Shown here: in pieces, positions 1 to 12,235 of the stretch
Layout of the letters: every line of letters starts with the position of its first letter
How positions within the stretch are numbered: position 1 is the first letter of the stretch
Source of the DNA: Pycnopodia helianthoides
Taxonomy: Eukaryota > Echinodermata > Asteroidea > Forcipulatida > Asteriidae
Length of the DNA: 64,000 nt
Assembly: GCA_032158295.1 (NCBI GenBank)
Contig: CM063245.1
Coordinates: 6,434,700 to 6,498,699 of the forward strand
Direction: 5' to 3'
Made by a program: the position numbers and the translations under genes
The notes under the pieces: model-generated
Told to the model about the DNA's origin: nothing
The model's input: only the letters and a program-made list of their open reading frames with translations
Database searches by the model: none

Positions 1-416
1 CTAGAGATTGTCTCGGGAATTAGAATAATGCCCGATGTATGGAAAACAAAGAATGATTAATTTGAGTGTTTTTGATATAACTGTTAGGCTTGAGCAGGGG
101 ACATGGTCACGAGCCGTATTTGACAATGTGGACAACTATGTTTTAGGCCCTAATAGCAATCAAAATGAAATAAAGTTGTTTGTATCATGTTTTTAAAAAT
201 GTATGTTCCTTTTTAAAGCTTTAATTGGATATAAAGAGCTTCAAACTATCGTTTGGTTTTCCTTAATCAAATCCTTATATCAAATTTAACGTTATTAACA
301 ATATTTAAAATGATATTTTGAACAATTCTATTTATTTTTAGGACCAGGAAAAGACATACATTGTTTGTAATTATTAAATCATAAAACAAGTTTATTAACG
401 ATCATCCTGTCATACA
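1..416. other. AT-rich stretch, nothing recognised
   Basis: No open frame of note and no repeat shared with the rest of the window. Ends at the family B element. Confidence 0.6.
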
Positions 417-579
417 TAGATGGATCGCAATACACGTCATCGACCGCCATATTTGATGTAAAACAATGGAAAAGTGCACGCGTGTAGGCGCTACGCACGA
501 CTCTCAGCCATTGAAAGCTCTTCACGCGTGAACAATTCATCAAAGATGGCGGCCGATGACGTCCATTGCAATCCATCTA
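417..579 (+). mobile_element. Family B MITE, copy 1 (163 bp)
   Basis: The two ends are long inverted repeats: TAGATGGATCGCAAT at the left and the complement of TAGATGGATTGCAAT at the right, continuing into ACGTCATCGRCCGCCAT. The element has no coding capacity. A copy of the same 163-bp length lies in the opposite orientation at 59157-59319, which fixes the boundaries independently. If the outer TA is read as the target duplication the ends would be GATGGAT, as in Tc1/mariner-type elements; that assignment is inference. The open frame across it on the minus strand is repeat sequence. Confidence 0.85.
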
Positions 580-2326
580 TAGGAAACTATAAACATTGCA
601 AGTGAGAAAGGTGGAACCTTCCGTCCCGCATTTTCACTTTAATATTTTCCTCCCGAAAACCCATTGATTTTTCAGTGTAATGAGGCTGGTTTTATTCCCT
701 CAACCCTCAAAGTCCATTTTCTTGATTTGGACCAACTCAGTCAGTAAGTTAAGAAATTATCGCATTGGTTGCATGTCCTTGCATGAAATGAAAGCCACCT
801 GTAGACCCTCAGTTGTCAACAGGAAGCCGGGACAATGTGCTCTCCCTCCCTCGCCACAACCTGCACATGGTACGGTTGGCGATGGTACGCTTGACTCACG
901 CGGGTGATTGGCGGTCAAATTGAGCGATCTAACGGCCCAGAGGGTGTGCTTGCTAGGGCTAGCTCTATCAAGTGTTTGGATCGGTACGAAGCACTCTGCT
1001 ACATGGTCTGACTAATGAATGTGGGATTAGAAGGAACCGTGGCATCATTTGTGGACTGGGGTAGGCCACAGGCACGAATGACTCTTGGCAATGATTCTTC
1101 CTCTGCGGATTTTTTTTATGTGGGCGCGATTTGGCATTGCAGTTGCTTGTTGCTGCCAGTTTTTCTGGAAATGTTGTATACAATGTTACGCTAGATTATA
1201 AACATTGTTGACTTCAAAACTACATTTTGATGCAAGATTAAACAATACAATTTCACTCGAGTCTCAATTACGTTTGGTCTGTGTTACATTACATCGAATA
1301 CTTACAGGAAACTAGTTTGGCTAAACACGCGTCAAAATCAACTTTCATCAGGCAACTGCATGACTGAAACGTTCCAAAACGTCGAAATATTTTGCAATTC
1401 TATACTGCGAATACAAGTCTCCTTTCTATACAGGGAAGATTTCACAAATTATTTGTATGATATCTTTTTAGCCATCTGTTGAAACGAATACATCGACCGA
1501 TAAGAGCTTGAAATGCGCAATACATTTAACAAGGATGCTGCTAATGCACTTTCAATGAACATGTCACTGTGACACGACTTGGTCAGGAATCGGCCACTTG
1601 TCTTCCCTGAAGACTACTCATCCAGAGACACAAGGCCCGTAGGTTCACCTTCATCGGGTCACCTGTCCTTTGCTTGTAAAGGTCATCTTATACTCAGTTA
1701 ATGTCAATAACACTGCTCCTATGTCATCAGCTAACAACAAGATTGTACAAAATTGTTTTTGATAGAGAGCACTCATGCTTGTTCGCTCTTCTTTTCAAAA
1801 AAATTGTTCTGAATTTTTTTATTTTTTTTTATAGTCAGATTTTGTTAATGAGGAGAAGAGAGGACAGTTTTGGTTTGGATAATGCGTACGGCTCGCCTCC
1901 ATGTATTGCTATAATACACAACACAAAACTAACCACGGGAATCGCTAACGGTATAGTGCCTGTACTTTATCAAAACTTTTGTTGACACAAGTCTGCATTT
2001 CAAATAATATAAATTGAACACTTAAGGTGTAAAGTTGACGTCGATATCAATCTCACACTTGGTACAATTTAGACTCCAGTGCCGGCCGTCATAAGGCAGA
2101 AGGGCCAATGTTCACCGAGGGAATTAAGCGTTCTGGTTGTGTTTGCAAGCATTCATTTTTACCGAACTTCTCATCAGCCTTACTGTCAAAAAAACCACCT
2201 CATGGGAGAAGTACACGGTGTCAGTAAATGGCAGTTTGCTGCTAATGGCACACTCCTGCTCCATTTAAATCATACTGAGCTCCTTGAGTGCCGTACTGCT
2301 TATCCACGCAGATTTGCTGTCACTAA
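580..2326. other. Unassigned DNA
   Basis: No supportable gene. Short frames at 680-907 and 1701-1985 show no recognisable domain. Around 1361-1388 a small stem-loop, ACGTT/AACGT followed by CGAAAT, resembles hairpins common in animal repeats, but I cannot assign it. Confidence 0.5.
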
Positions 2327-2452
2327 AGGCCGTGTCCGATTTGACGGCTTCAGAAGTGGCTACGGCCGGATCGCTGAAAAGGCCTATGCTTCAGCACTGT
2401 TGCTGCAGCCAAATGCCATAGCCGTAAAGCCGAAGTAGCTAAACGCGGCTTA
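2327..2452 (+). mobile_element. Family L fold-back MITE, degraded copy
   Basis: Starts AAAGGCCGTGTCCGATTTG and ends with GCCGTAAAGCCGAAGTAGC, a decayed inverted copy of the start. GGCTACGG-type units occur inside. The start matches the better preserved copy at 18998-19139. It overlaps the end of an open frame (2079-2438), which is therefore not evidence of a gene. Confidence 0.6.
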
Positions 2453-4335
2453 AGATGTCGACTTAATCATAACTCTTTCGTCGAGTTGACTTGAAGAACT
2501 TTTTTGTGAAGACGACTATACTAAAACTAAAAAGATCAGTTATTGGTGTCTTGGAGACTTATTTGGCTCATGTATGTCGACTAACTCCATAAAATAAGTC
2601 GACTTGGTGAGATAAATCTATTTTGTTAGTTGGATAATATGGACACCCTTTGAGCGACGTAATACGACTATTGACCGACTTCTGAACGCATGCATGTAAA
2701 ATAGTATTATCCTTTGCCATTTTTTAGGTAGATATGAGTGATTCAACCAGATACGACAACAAATTTTGGAATATATCAATGAAATCAAGCTGAGACGTTT
2801 TTACCAAACTTTCAATGTCAATGGAAAATCTTTATTTGAATAAGTTCAGTGCTTCCTTTTTCTTCATGTTTGAAAATGTTAGTAAAGGTATTAACCAGCC
2901 ACGTCTGATACCTTTAAGTATGTATTGTGAAAACTTGCACTGTCGTCCGAGGTATTTGGATAGGGTACGCGCTGGGGAATTGCAATCTGAATGCTGTGTT
3001 TTACTTTCCTGAAGAGGGTAGCTTCAGATAAATGCAAATAGATAAAAACAGTCTTTAAATAATTCCCCTTTCGTCCATAGAGGGAACCCGATTAATAGTG
3101 CAGAGACCGAAAGGCTATGCTCCACCATTATCAAATTTACACATCAAGCCCGTTGAGTGAACATTCTGGATTCTTCTTTTAGCCTTGAATGTGAAGTGTC
3201 GCAGCTAGTCCGTAACAGTTCCTGTTTTCCTGCCCTACTTCCTTTGAAATTGAGTTATTTTGAAAACACTGATTGTAAGCAAAACTTGGTCGCACGAGCA
3301 GTTCAAACACTCAAACATTCCTCTGTGAAAATATCAGCACGGCCATTTTGTTCTCTGTCCACGCAGACCTATGATAACAAACCGCAGCTGCGATATACAT
3401 AGCCAGGTGCATGTAAGATTGCGGTAATAGTTTTGTTCTGTACCTTTGGTAATGGATAATTAATAAGATTTGAGTCGGCTAAGGGTGCGACTGTTCTTGT
3501 TCCATCATACCAATGCAGATTTAGCAGCCGAGGCGAGAAGAAAAAACAGTATGGTCCCTTTTTAATAAATCAATTACAAACAATCGATATCACTGCGCAT
3601 ACAGGGCACCTGACATATCTTGACAAAGGACACCATTGCGTCTCCTTGAATCATCGGGCTGGCTGTTTCTTCATTCTCTTTAGAGAGCTGTTCATCTGCA
3701 GAAATTGTAATCTCTTGCAGTTGTCACTTACACATTATTATGAAAAAAACAAAGCTGTCACGATTCAGAGAATTTAACTTCGATTTCCAACCGCCAAAGT
3801 GGCCTTGTTGTGTCCTATCCAGCTCCTATTGAAAATCTAGGTCGAAGCATCAGTGCAATGTTATTGAAGTCAGCATGCTGGAGTTCGGTAAGGCTCAAAT
3901 TCGTCGACCCATTGACACGAATTTTCTATAATTCTAGGTTATAATTGAAAGATCGAGCACGCGACGAGGTGACCTTGGTTTGTGTCAACAAACTTGATGT
4001 TGTGTGAAGTAAGAGGGAAAATGGAACGATGCATAAGGCTTGGTAAAAAGTGGTTGCGGGTTTCATTCCGAAAAAGGCTGGGTGATCATAACGTCCATTC
4101 TAGTACCAGTCCTTCAAGGGAAATAATCCTTCTGAAATACGGTCAAAGTAGACAAAATAACATTTGACTACCAACAAATGTTGCTTATTTCGATTGCTAC
4201 AATCAAATAAACACGCAAGAACAAAATCCCAGCGAAGACAAACTATCCTTCATCTTTGTGTCAAAACGTAACCACCTAATAAAAATTAGGATGGGTTGGT
4301 TTGTGTTTTAAATTACAAATTGTGGATAGGATTCA
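2453..4335. other. Unassigned DNA with scattered GTCGACTT motifs
   Basis: Between about 2456 and 2685 the motif GTCGACTT or close variants (GTCGACTA, GTCGAGTTGACTT) recur in both orientations at irregular spacing. They look like the worn remains of a repeat. The rest holds short frames (2815-3012, 3157-3402, 3982-4167) without recognisable domains. Confidence 0.4.
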
Positions 4336-4376
4336 GTTGTTAAAAAAACGACAATAATTGTGTGTTTTTTAACAAC
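4336..4376. other. Hairpin
   Basis: GTTGTTAAAAAAAC pairs with GTTTTTTAACAAC across a loop of about 14 nt. The stem is A/T-rich. No function assigned. Confidence 0.4.
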
Positions 4377-7252
4377 CACTTTCCCTTTAAGCAAGCTGTG
4401 AAATAACAACCTGTGTGATTCAGGTTATAAGCATTAAAGTGTACGGAAGCTGAATGGCAGAACTAATATGTATCGATCGCGCACTGTGCGTTAAGTATAC
4501 ATTCTTGGTGATGCAGTGTGCCATAATCTTCAAGAAGCTGGATTCAATCTAGACTGCAGCTAAGTACTGCCCAGCTATACATCAAGGTTGACTGTAAAAC
4601 CCACATTATGCTTATCAGTCGGTAATTAAGGTCAATCGATTGGGAGCACTTACATCTAGGAATGAGTGAACTGAACACTGTTTCCATTATTCCAATCCGA
4701 TCGTACTTTATGGGTCATTTTCAGATGTCTTTCCCCACTCAACAAAACGGCATTTCTCAAACATGTCTGCATAAACCAGTACAAGGTCAAAGTGGCCGAG
4801 TGGCTACCGCTGCACTCAAATCAGCATCAATGTCCGAATTAATGGGCTTACAAAGTAGGGCACCATTTCTCCCAATGCGCGTTTCGCACTCAAATCACAT
4901 AGATGCAAAGACAATATCCATTTACTGCAATTGTTATGAGGGTGAAGGGCTGCATGTCCCATCTTCGTTGATTCCCTTGGCCTGATCCCAAGCTACAAAA
5001 CAAATATCGGCCTCCGTGAACTGTAAACATGTCAGAGAGAATGTGTGTTTTTCCTATAAAACAGACCTCAATGGTTTGGAACTCAAAATAAATCAGTTTA
5101 GTTATACGCAATGTGAAAAATCAATCGCGTATTAGATGCGTTGTTGTTGCTAATAGTTTTACAGTTTAACCCCAAATCGCACTTTTATGAATATCATTCT
5201 GAGCTCTGTGAGATGCACTTCAATATGCACAAATCATTAGCAGGGTGCAGTTTTCATAAATAAATTAATAATAATAGTAATAATAATAACATACATCTAC
5301 AACGCTAAATCCGTTACTAAACTTTTTCCTATCCGTTACTTAAAATGCCCCTAGGCGCTTCATATGAAAATATAATTAAAATAAGAGTCAACACTAATAG
5401 TGATAACAATTTGAAAAAAATATATGTACATGTTGCTAAAACAATGATAAGTTTTATATATGTAAACATTTTCATGGGATAAAGTTTCGAGAAAACTTCC
5501 GAGAAGTCTTTTCGAAGCTAAGTTTTATTTTCACTAATGTTACCAGGCATTGCAAGACAAAAATAGAATCATTATTTTGATTACACCACACACAAATGTT
5601 TGTTAACCTTTAAATCGAGGTCTGTCACTCCAACCGGATGCCTTTTGTTTAGAGTCCTTGGTTTCAAAGGGTAGACTTACTTACACAAAACATGTAAGGA
5701 GTTTTCTCGAGGAGCAAGTGTTTCAATGGATAACTTCCAATAATGTCCCTTATGCACGCTCACGAAACCAAAGTAATTTTATGCTTTTTGTAGTGTTTTA
5801 TTTTGCTGTAGGCCTTCTACGAGAACACAGGTTTTAACCCTGTGTTATGACCTAAACAAAAAAACCTTACTCCGTAATTTGGTTTACAAATTAAAAAAAA
5901 AAAATCAATAAACCGTAGACACACAACATTGGAAAGCCCCTTTAATTTTGGCCAAACCGTTGACCCAGAAAATGCCAGCCAAACAATCCTTCACAGTGCA
6001 ATTCACATGGGCCTAGCACTAAGGCATACCTACTGACAAAATCAGCACGATGGTGTAACGGTGTTTGGATAGTGTCCCTTGGGCATGTACACATTTATAA
6101 TGGGCTTAACAGTATTTTCGGATCTTGGGGGCCTCTATCCATCTGTTTAGACCATTTTTAGAAGAGATTGTGTTCATAAAAACAAACGTACTGCGCAGGG
6201 TGAAGTGCAACACCACCTTCACTGAACTTTTTACACCGAAATTTGATCTCGAAAAAGTGAAGTACAGCAGCCTTAAAAAAAATTAGGGTTACGAAACAAC
6301 TTCTTGTTTTTTTTTGATGGATGGCTTTTCACTAATAATTTGAGGACGAAATGTCTTTTTAAAGCCGTAAAGTTCGGAGGGGGCCCTCTCGTGACACTAT
6401 ATATTCATGCGGGTTAAGCGGGTGTTAATTACTTAATGGCGCCTATACCTTCACAATTGTGCAAGCAGCTCGAAGCTCAATTGCTTTTAAGATGTTCAAA
6501 GATTTTCTATTGCAAAAATCTATCTGTCTGCTATTCAAAATGTATTTGTCAAATGGTGGTTTCTATAGTACCGCAAAATGATATAACAATTCCTACCAGG
6601 ACTGATGAGATGACTGGGTCGACTTCGTGGTGCTGTAACTCACAGTGACGATGACCCTTGATCAGCAACTTGATTCCTTTTTCTAAAATAAAACAGCAGT
6701 TAAAAGCAAAGTTTTAAGAGCAGTATTGTCACTTGTGGATAGTCAAATAATCCCTGCCTTAACTTTGTGTTTTGTCACTTGTTTTGGCCGTTGGTGCCTT
6801 TCATGGCACAAGTGAACATTCGCACAGTAGGTTTTTTTTTCTCTATAGGCCTACTTTAAAATAATTTGAACCGTCGATGATTTCTAACTGCACGACCATT
6901 CGGATTAATCTCGCCGTGCGTATCCTTTTGAGGTGAACATTGAATCTTGATTCTGTCGTGCTCTGTGCTACATCTTGTTTTAAGTAGGTTAAATACATTT
7001 ACAACCAGCACAGGCTGTACACATTACATGGACGGATGACGTCCGCATGGGAACATTTCTCAAACAGAAATCTGAGAACCTGAGTCTGAACAAACAATCT
7101 GAATGTAGGTTTTACTGAGGAGCCAATCGACACATCGCTGTACACGACCATGATCACCCTGAGCACACATGTACCAAGCTACTCCTGGAATTAGACTTGT
7201 ATTGATCCTCAACGAGTATTTTGAGCACGTCCTATTAAAAGCTTTAACAGTT
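4377..7252. other. Unassigned DNA
   Basis: Contains an interrupted (TAA)n tract near 5256-5292 and a small hairpin at 5824-5846 (AACACAGG/CCTGTGTT). Frames at 4662-4985 and 6436-6648 have no recognised domain. GTGGCCGAGTGGCTA near 4791 resembles a tRNA A box, but no B box follows at the right distance. Confidence 0.5.
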
Positions 7253-7330
7253 TATTATTTTGTGTATAATATTTTCTATAAGGTATTTTAACATGCCATT
7301 ATCCTGCGCCATCGGTACTTGGGTGAAAAT
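7253..7330 (+). repeat. Diverged direct duplicate, copy 1
   Basis: Shares an identical core CATGCCATTATCCTGCG with 8411-8480, plus looser similarity on both sides (TTTATTATTTTGTRTA upstream, GTANNTGG downstream). In both copies a T-rich stretch ending in AG precedes the core and a GT follows it. The open frame reads MPLSCAI here and MPLSCVV in the second copy. This could be a worn transposon fragment or a duplicated small exon; neither is established. Confidence 0.45.
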
Positions 7331-7924
7331 ACGCGCGGCTCTTTTAAGTAAGGTGGTATACAGCTTTGCACTTCGCAGACACATACAAACATCAAACACA
7401 TTAAAGGGTACATGTCATTTTTCAGGTCTTGACATTTCAAAAGAATCATGCAAGCTTAATTAGGATTATGAAAGTGGTTAATTTCCTTCAATCAGCAATG
7501 AGCGTGGCCAGCATGAGCAGAGCAAACGGTTCTCAAAAATGTGTCTATAATAATTATAATGTTGTATTATTGAATGTAAGTGCTTGAAATGGTACTGTAC
7601 ACTTTTTGCACAGTTATCGAAATGTTTTTAAAAAATTGTTCAAAATATATTGCAACTGCTTTGAGAATTTAGGTTTTTGAACCACTCAACGGTTTCCGGC
7701 TATTGGTACGAATAGAAGGTTATTACAAAATCAACGTGAAGGTACAGCAGACACCCACATACCAAGAAAGACTCAGACTAACTGTCGGGATATTTTAAGC
7801 ACAAATAATACGTTTTTTGGTCTTTGTGAAGTCTTTGTGGTAATTTCCTGTGGTTTGTAGAAATCATGTTATGCTATTAAAACAAGCATGACACGTAGAC
7901 TCTACAAACTTCGGTCAGAATTTA
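7331..7924. other. Unassigned DNA
   Basis: AT-rich. A short frame runs on from the duplicate to 7463 and has no recognised domain. Confidence 0.5.
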
Positions 7925-8060
7925 CGACGGGTCCCGTGTCAAAATGAAACAGAAAAGGGTCAGAAAAATCCGATTTTTAAACCACCTTCCGGGTCATACT
8001 CTGGGTCTGGCCCCCTGGGAGCCGGACTCGGCGTCCAATCCTGACCTGGGAGTTTTTAGA
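7925..8060 (+). mobile_element. Family J (GACCC/GGGTC) element, copy 1
   Basis: Carries the family order GTGTCAAAATGA, then GGGTCAGA, CTTCCGGGTCA, TCTGGGTCTGG and CCCTGGGAGCCGGACTCGG. The same order occurs at 50249-50428 and, in part, at 56487-56655. Boundaries are approximate because the ends are eroded. Confidence 0.55.
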
Positions 8061-8123
8061 GTGTAGCCATCCTGAGTGGATAACCTGCTGATTGTTCATG
8101 GGATGCTCCTTAGAATGTGAGCT

Positions 8124-8357
8124 GGGCCAAATTTCATAGAGCTGCTAAGCACAACAATTTGAAAAATTTTTCCTTGATAAAAACAGGGTTACCAATCAAA
8201 TTTCCATGTGTTGCATATTGCTTGTTACTGGTATTCAGCTGTTGTTTGCTTATCCTGAAAATCACGTGGAAATTTGGTTGGTAATCCTGCTTTTATCAAT
8301 GAAGAAATCTCATGCTAAGCAAATTGTTTTGCTTAGCAGCTCTATGAAATTGGGCCC
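8124..8357 (+). mobile_element. Family I MITE, copy 1 (best preserved)
   Basis: Terminal inverted repeats are GGGCCAAATTTCATAGAGC + TGCTAAGC on the left and the complement of GGGCCCAATTTCATAGAGC + TGCTAAGC on the right. A second inverted pair lies inside (CAAATTTCCATGTG and CACGTGGAAATTTG), so almost the whole 234 bp folds back. It is non-coding and sits between the two exon-sized duplicates at 7253 and 8411. I associate this family with sea star genomes from memory. Confidence 0.85.
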
Positions 8358-8410
8358 AGGTCATTAACAAATATAACAATCAAACAACCTCCTCCCTTTT
8401 AAATTTTAAT

Positions 8411-8480
8411 TTTGTTTTATTTTGTATACGTTTTAGATAAGACTTTGAGCATGCCATTATCCTGCGTCGTCAGTAGATGG
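8411..8480 (+). repeat. Diverged direct duplicate, copy 2
   Basis: Partner of 7253-7330. The core is preceded by TTTTGTATACGTTTTAG and followed by GTAGATGG, which resemble splice acceptor and donor. The frame reads KTLSMPLSCVVS. Confidence 0.45.
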
Positions 8481-9041
8481 ATTTTAATGCCTTTAAAACC
8501 ACAGGTGGGAACAACATTTTGTATCCATAATTCTATTCTTTGGTGCGTAAAAAAAAACGGCTTATCATCATGTTACAATGAGTTTAGACGTAGCGGAACT
8601 TGTTTGTTGAGAGTTGACGTAAAGGCCTACGGTGCTTTTTGCATATCCAGTTGAAAATATAAATGAATGCTAATCAAATGTGCTTTGTTTTGTAATTTGT
8701 ATTTACATAGAACACTTATTTTGGTGATACGAACTGTGTGAATGGATTAATTGAACACTTTAAATGAATTTCAGCAAAATACATATTCATAACCGTGTCA
8801 CTTTAAAAATTCAAAGTTAATTTTAGGGTTATTACTAATGAAATGCACAGTGAAACATGAAGCCATTCAATGTTGAATTAGATAGTCCGTCTATGAGTAA
8901 TTGTATCATGCCAATGAGATATCTCAATTTGTACCATAGTATAGCCCTTTTCGAAACCATCTGCATATCTGCCATCGGCTCCGTCTGCATGTTTGAAACC
9001 CCGTTAAGGAGAGCGCACGTTTACAAAATAACTGACAAATC
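8481..9041. other. Unassigned DNA
   Basis: AT-rich. The short frames here run into the adjacent GC-rich fold-back element and are not convincing. Confidence 0.5.
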
Positions 9042-9169
9042 CCAAGCCCAAACCCAAGCCCAAGACGAGGTTTCGAAAAGGGCCTATATATTTAAAAACA
9101 AATTTAGGGGCCTTTTCCAAACCCGGCTTGGCGGCTCCGGCTCCGGCTTGGGTTCCGTGCTGAACTTCG
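9042..9169. mobile_element. GC-rich fold-back MITE (family M)
   Basis: The left arm is a run of CCCAAGC-type hexamers followed by GAGGTTTCGAAAAGGGCC. The right arm is its inverted partner, GGGGCCTTTTCCAAACC then GGCTCCGGCTCCGGCTTGGG. The sequence is GC-rich against an AT-rich background and repetitive in each arm. Three overlapping short frames in this region come from the repeat. Confidence 0.65.
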
Positions 9170-9439
9170 GTGAAGCAGTGTACATTTTGCACAGTGTTTC
9201 CAACATCAAACGAAGCCTAAACCCGGAGACGTAGCCCAAACATCTGACGTCACACTTCGAGGCTCGTGAATAACGCCAGATACCTGCCTGACGCATTCAT
9301 TTCACGCGGAGATTCGCTGTCAATTCACAGGTACATGTACGCAATTAGTGAATACAACAATATTACATGATGTATAAACATTGTGCACACACTGCATGCA
9401 GACGGTCGAGAGTGAAAGCTGACAAAAAAACGTCACCTC

Positions 9440-9530
9440 GGACCAATCATAACACAGATAAGGAAAGCTTACATCACTGCACGTTTGTCCAATGATAGCC
9501 AATCATTGTATCCAATGAAATCATTGGACC
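9440..9530. promoter_or_regulatory. CCAAT cluster with perfect inverted repeat
   Basis: Five CCAAT/ATTGG pentamers occur in about 90 bp. The outer two of the last four form a perfect 10-bp inverted repeat, GTCCAATGAT (9487-9496) and ATCATTGGAC (9520-9529). A GATAAGG motif lies close by. CCAAT boxes bind NF-Y in animals, but with no gene start or TATA box next to them a promoter role is only a possibility. A small fold-back repeat would explain the pattern equally well. Confidence 0.3.
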
Positions 9531-10701
9531 TGTAAGGCCAGTGCCTGTCTTTATCCTAAACTACCGGAGACGGAGCCTATAAGCCGAGGTTTGAACAAAA
9601 AAACCAAGGCAACAAAAAAAACCCTGAGAATCACAAAATTGATGAAAAACATTTCAGAGAATTTCATGAAGGTACGACTAATTGATTGTTCCTACCCATT
9701 ATGGAGCAGCATTTGCTTGCCAAATCAAATCTTAAAGTAATTTGGTGGTGTTTCAAATCCCACATCAGTATTGCAGCAGATTTCATAAAATAAGTTTCAC
9801 TGTCGATTGTATTTTCCTTCAAAGACTTCGGACACGGATAACTCGCGTGGCCTCGCAGGAGCATCGTGCATCCGACTGGAAATCTTATCTAAGGGGACCA
9901 TTGTGTGGGTGTGCGTGCAGGTTAACACGTACGGGCAGAATCTATTTGATTTGTGAGAAAACATTTTGAAGGATTTTGAATCCGAAAACATGCTTTTTAT
10001 AAAACTCAAAACTCGAAGCAAATGTCCTGAGAAATCAACGTTTCTGCAATACTGACATGTTTGAAACATCCTCGTCCCACAACGCTTAGTTAATGCGATT
10101 TGCAAAAAATCGAAATGGGTACATAATCCGGTTAGATACAGCCCCCTCTGCAAGTCACAAACCGTTATTCGTTGTTAAATGACCGTGTTTAACGACATTT
10201 TCACAAGTTGGATGTTTTGTTTAATGGAAAGGAGACTGCGATTACTCTTCTGGCTTGTGGTCTGTACAACATTGGTAAAATTGAAAAAATATAATAATGT
10301 TCACATAGTCTTGTACGTAAAATTATTTTAAAGATGCTTATGGTGAAAAACTTCCCTTAAAATATTTTTGCTAGATATTGTATATTTTGGGTAAAAAAGA
10401 GGACACCGATTAGGTTTGATGTGGCGAGTCAAAAACCCACTATCTAGGTTTCCCCCACTGTTTGATTGTGAATCTGATGGCTGATTGAGCTTAAACTTTC
10501 ACAGGTGTGTTATTTCTCATTGGGTCACATAAAGTGTGGATACTAGCTTTTAACATTACCAATGTCGGCTTTAAACAAAGCGTCCACAGTTGCGACTACA
10601 GCAGTGGGAGAAGAAAAAAAAAACATGATTCAAACTTTGTCCGGACAAAAAGTGGGAGCAATCAGGAAAGGTCATCGATTGAAATTATTAAATTATTGTG
10701 A
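9531..10701. other. Unassigned DNA
   Basis: Overlapping frames on both strands (9664-10153) have no recognised domain. No repeat shared with other parts of the window. Confidence 0.5.
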
Positions 10702-11092
10702 TTAAAGGAACATTACAGAATTGGTTTTGCTAACAAAACAGTTGGTGGCAGTGTAAGCACTTTATGTAATCCGCCATAAACATAAACTGACAAACCTGTA
10801 GAAGTTTGAGATCGATCGACCATCTGGGTCACGAGAAAATAGTGAAAACCCGATTACACATTTGCATGAAATTATATAGATTCAACAAATGAATAAAACG
10901 CTCACTGAGCGATAAACTCCAATCGGAAAATTAGTTATTCATTTCTCATCAAGTATGGCATTTCAGACAGAAATATTTCAAGGGATGTTTTCTACTATCA
11001 TCGTCATTAGACCGTGTAAGTTTTATGTAAATCTGTGATCAAAAGTATATTTGACAAGTTTTTATCTTACCGATTCTGTAATGTTCCTTTAA
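10702..11092 (+). mobile_element. Family A MITE, copy 1 (391 bp)
   Basis: Begins TTAAAGGAACATTACAGAAT and ends with its inverted copy ATTCTGTAATGTTCCTTTAA. Inside are GTTTGAGATCGATC, CATCTGGGTCACGAG, AAACGCTCACTGAGCG and TAGACCGTGTAAG, in the same order as in the other three copies (47489 same orientation; 39299 and 42450 reversed). It is non-coding. TTAA at both outer edges fits the target duplication used by piggyBac and Kolobok transposons. Placement in either is inference. Confidence 0.9.
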
Positions 11093-11127
11093 ATGAAAAC
11101 AACTTTAGGAACAATGGTGCAGCAACT

Positions 11128-11403
11128 AAATTACAAATCAAACTGCGGCGCTGCGTCGGGTTGGCTTGTCCTCACCTTCCACCTTTATAAAGGACCCCAG
11201 TTCGAATCCCGCCGGGAGCACTATGTGGATTGGGTTGTCAGTCCCTACCTGACTGCGTGGGTTTTTTTCCCGGGAATAATTCTCTGGGGTTTTCTTCCCA
11301 CATCTAAAACTGAAAGTTTCTTCCTGGTTTTTGGCTAGATCAGTGATTAAGATCGATTTTCTGAGAATCCCTGGCTTCACGACCAGAATTAATAATAAAA
11401 AAA
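11128..11403 (+). mobile_element. tRNA-derived SINE, copy 1
   Basis: Contains an RNA polymerase III B-box-like AGTTCGAATCCCGCC. This is followed by the body TGACTGCGTGGGTTTTTTTC, GGGGTTTTCTTCC, TTTTGGCTAG and GAGAATCCCTGGCTTCACGA, and a short A-rich tail. The same order is found at 36690, and the tRNA-like head plus body start at 17330 (minus). The A box is eroded here but clear in the 17330 copy. It starts only about 35 bp after the end of the family A element. Confidence 0.8.
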
Positions 11404-12235
11404 TGTATATATATAATATATGCATTATACACATTTTTTAAAAGATCACCCCACTTGAATTAGAAACTTGAAACTGAAAACAAGTCACAGGTGTTTCTAC
11501 GTTAATGTCATACGGCTACAAAATCAAGTGTGTAATCCACAGAGAAACCAACCGGGCCTACCTTAATGGGAAGATTGAGTTAAGGTCGTAGGCTAGGCTC
11601 ACGTGCATGGTAACACTAAATTGGATGTGATTTCCAGCATGCTTGGATGGGGATTGACTTGAGAGTGGTGATATGAGACTGATCTGTGTGAATCCCCCAT
11701 CATTACGCCATGAGCAATCCATGTGATTTAATCAAACTTCAGACCATGCAGGCAACCTCCGTTATCTTACCATTTTGTGCCGGCCTATTTTGTTATCTTG
11801 CCATTAGAGCTAAGCAACACTTGAAAAGTGAATTGGTGGGACATTTTTGCAACAATGTTATTAGTGTACCAGCTAAGGACGAAGAGACAATGTTTCAGTG
11901 CCGCGATTGCCTTGAGCAGTCTTTATTTGTTCTGCTGGTAAAGCAACATTATAATAACACTTGTTATAGAACTGACCTCCAGCAGTTAACAACATCCGCG
12001 AGTTTCTGTATTTGCACTAAAGCAAACCATTTCAATTTAATAGCAAACTGAATTCCGGCAGTAACATACAATCCGCAAAGAGTTCAAATTCAATTAACTC
12101 GACAACAACAAATTTATGAAACAACATCTGATCTCTGTCAGGGTGAGGTGGCAATGACGTAATGATTGCCAGATCTCCTTTGTGTATGACAATTGCATGA
12201 CGTCATGTGGCAAAACTTCACTATGAGTATGAGCA
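11404..12235. other. Unassigned DNA
   Basis: Starts with an AT dinucleotide-rich stretch (about 11404-11430). The 113-codon frame at 11710-12051 shows no recognised domain. Confidence 0.5.

Noticed and set aside
4336..4376. Bacterial-type terminator hairpins (also 5824-5846, 59780-59819)
   Set aside because: The sequence is animal nuclear DNA, so intrinsic terminators are not expected; these are listed only as hairpins or within gap notes.
4785..4830. tRNA-like A box (GTGGCCGAGTGG)
   Set aside because: No B box at the proper distance and no cloverleaf can be drawn.
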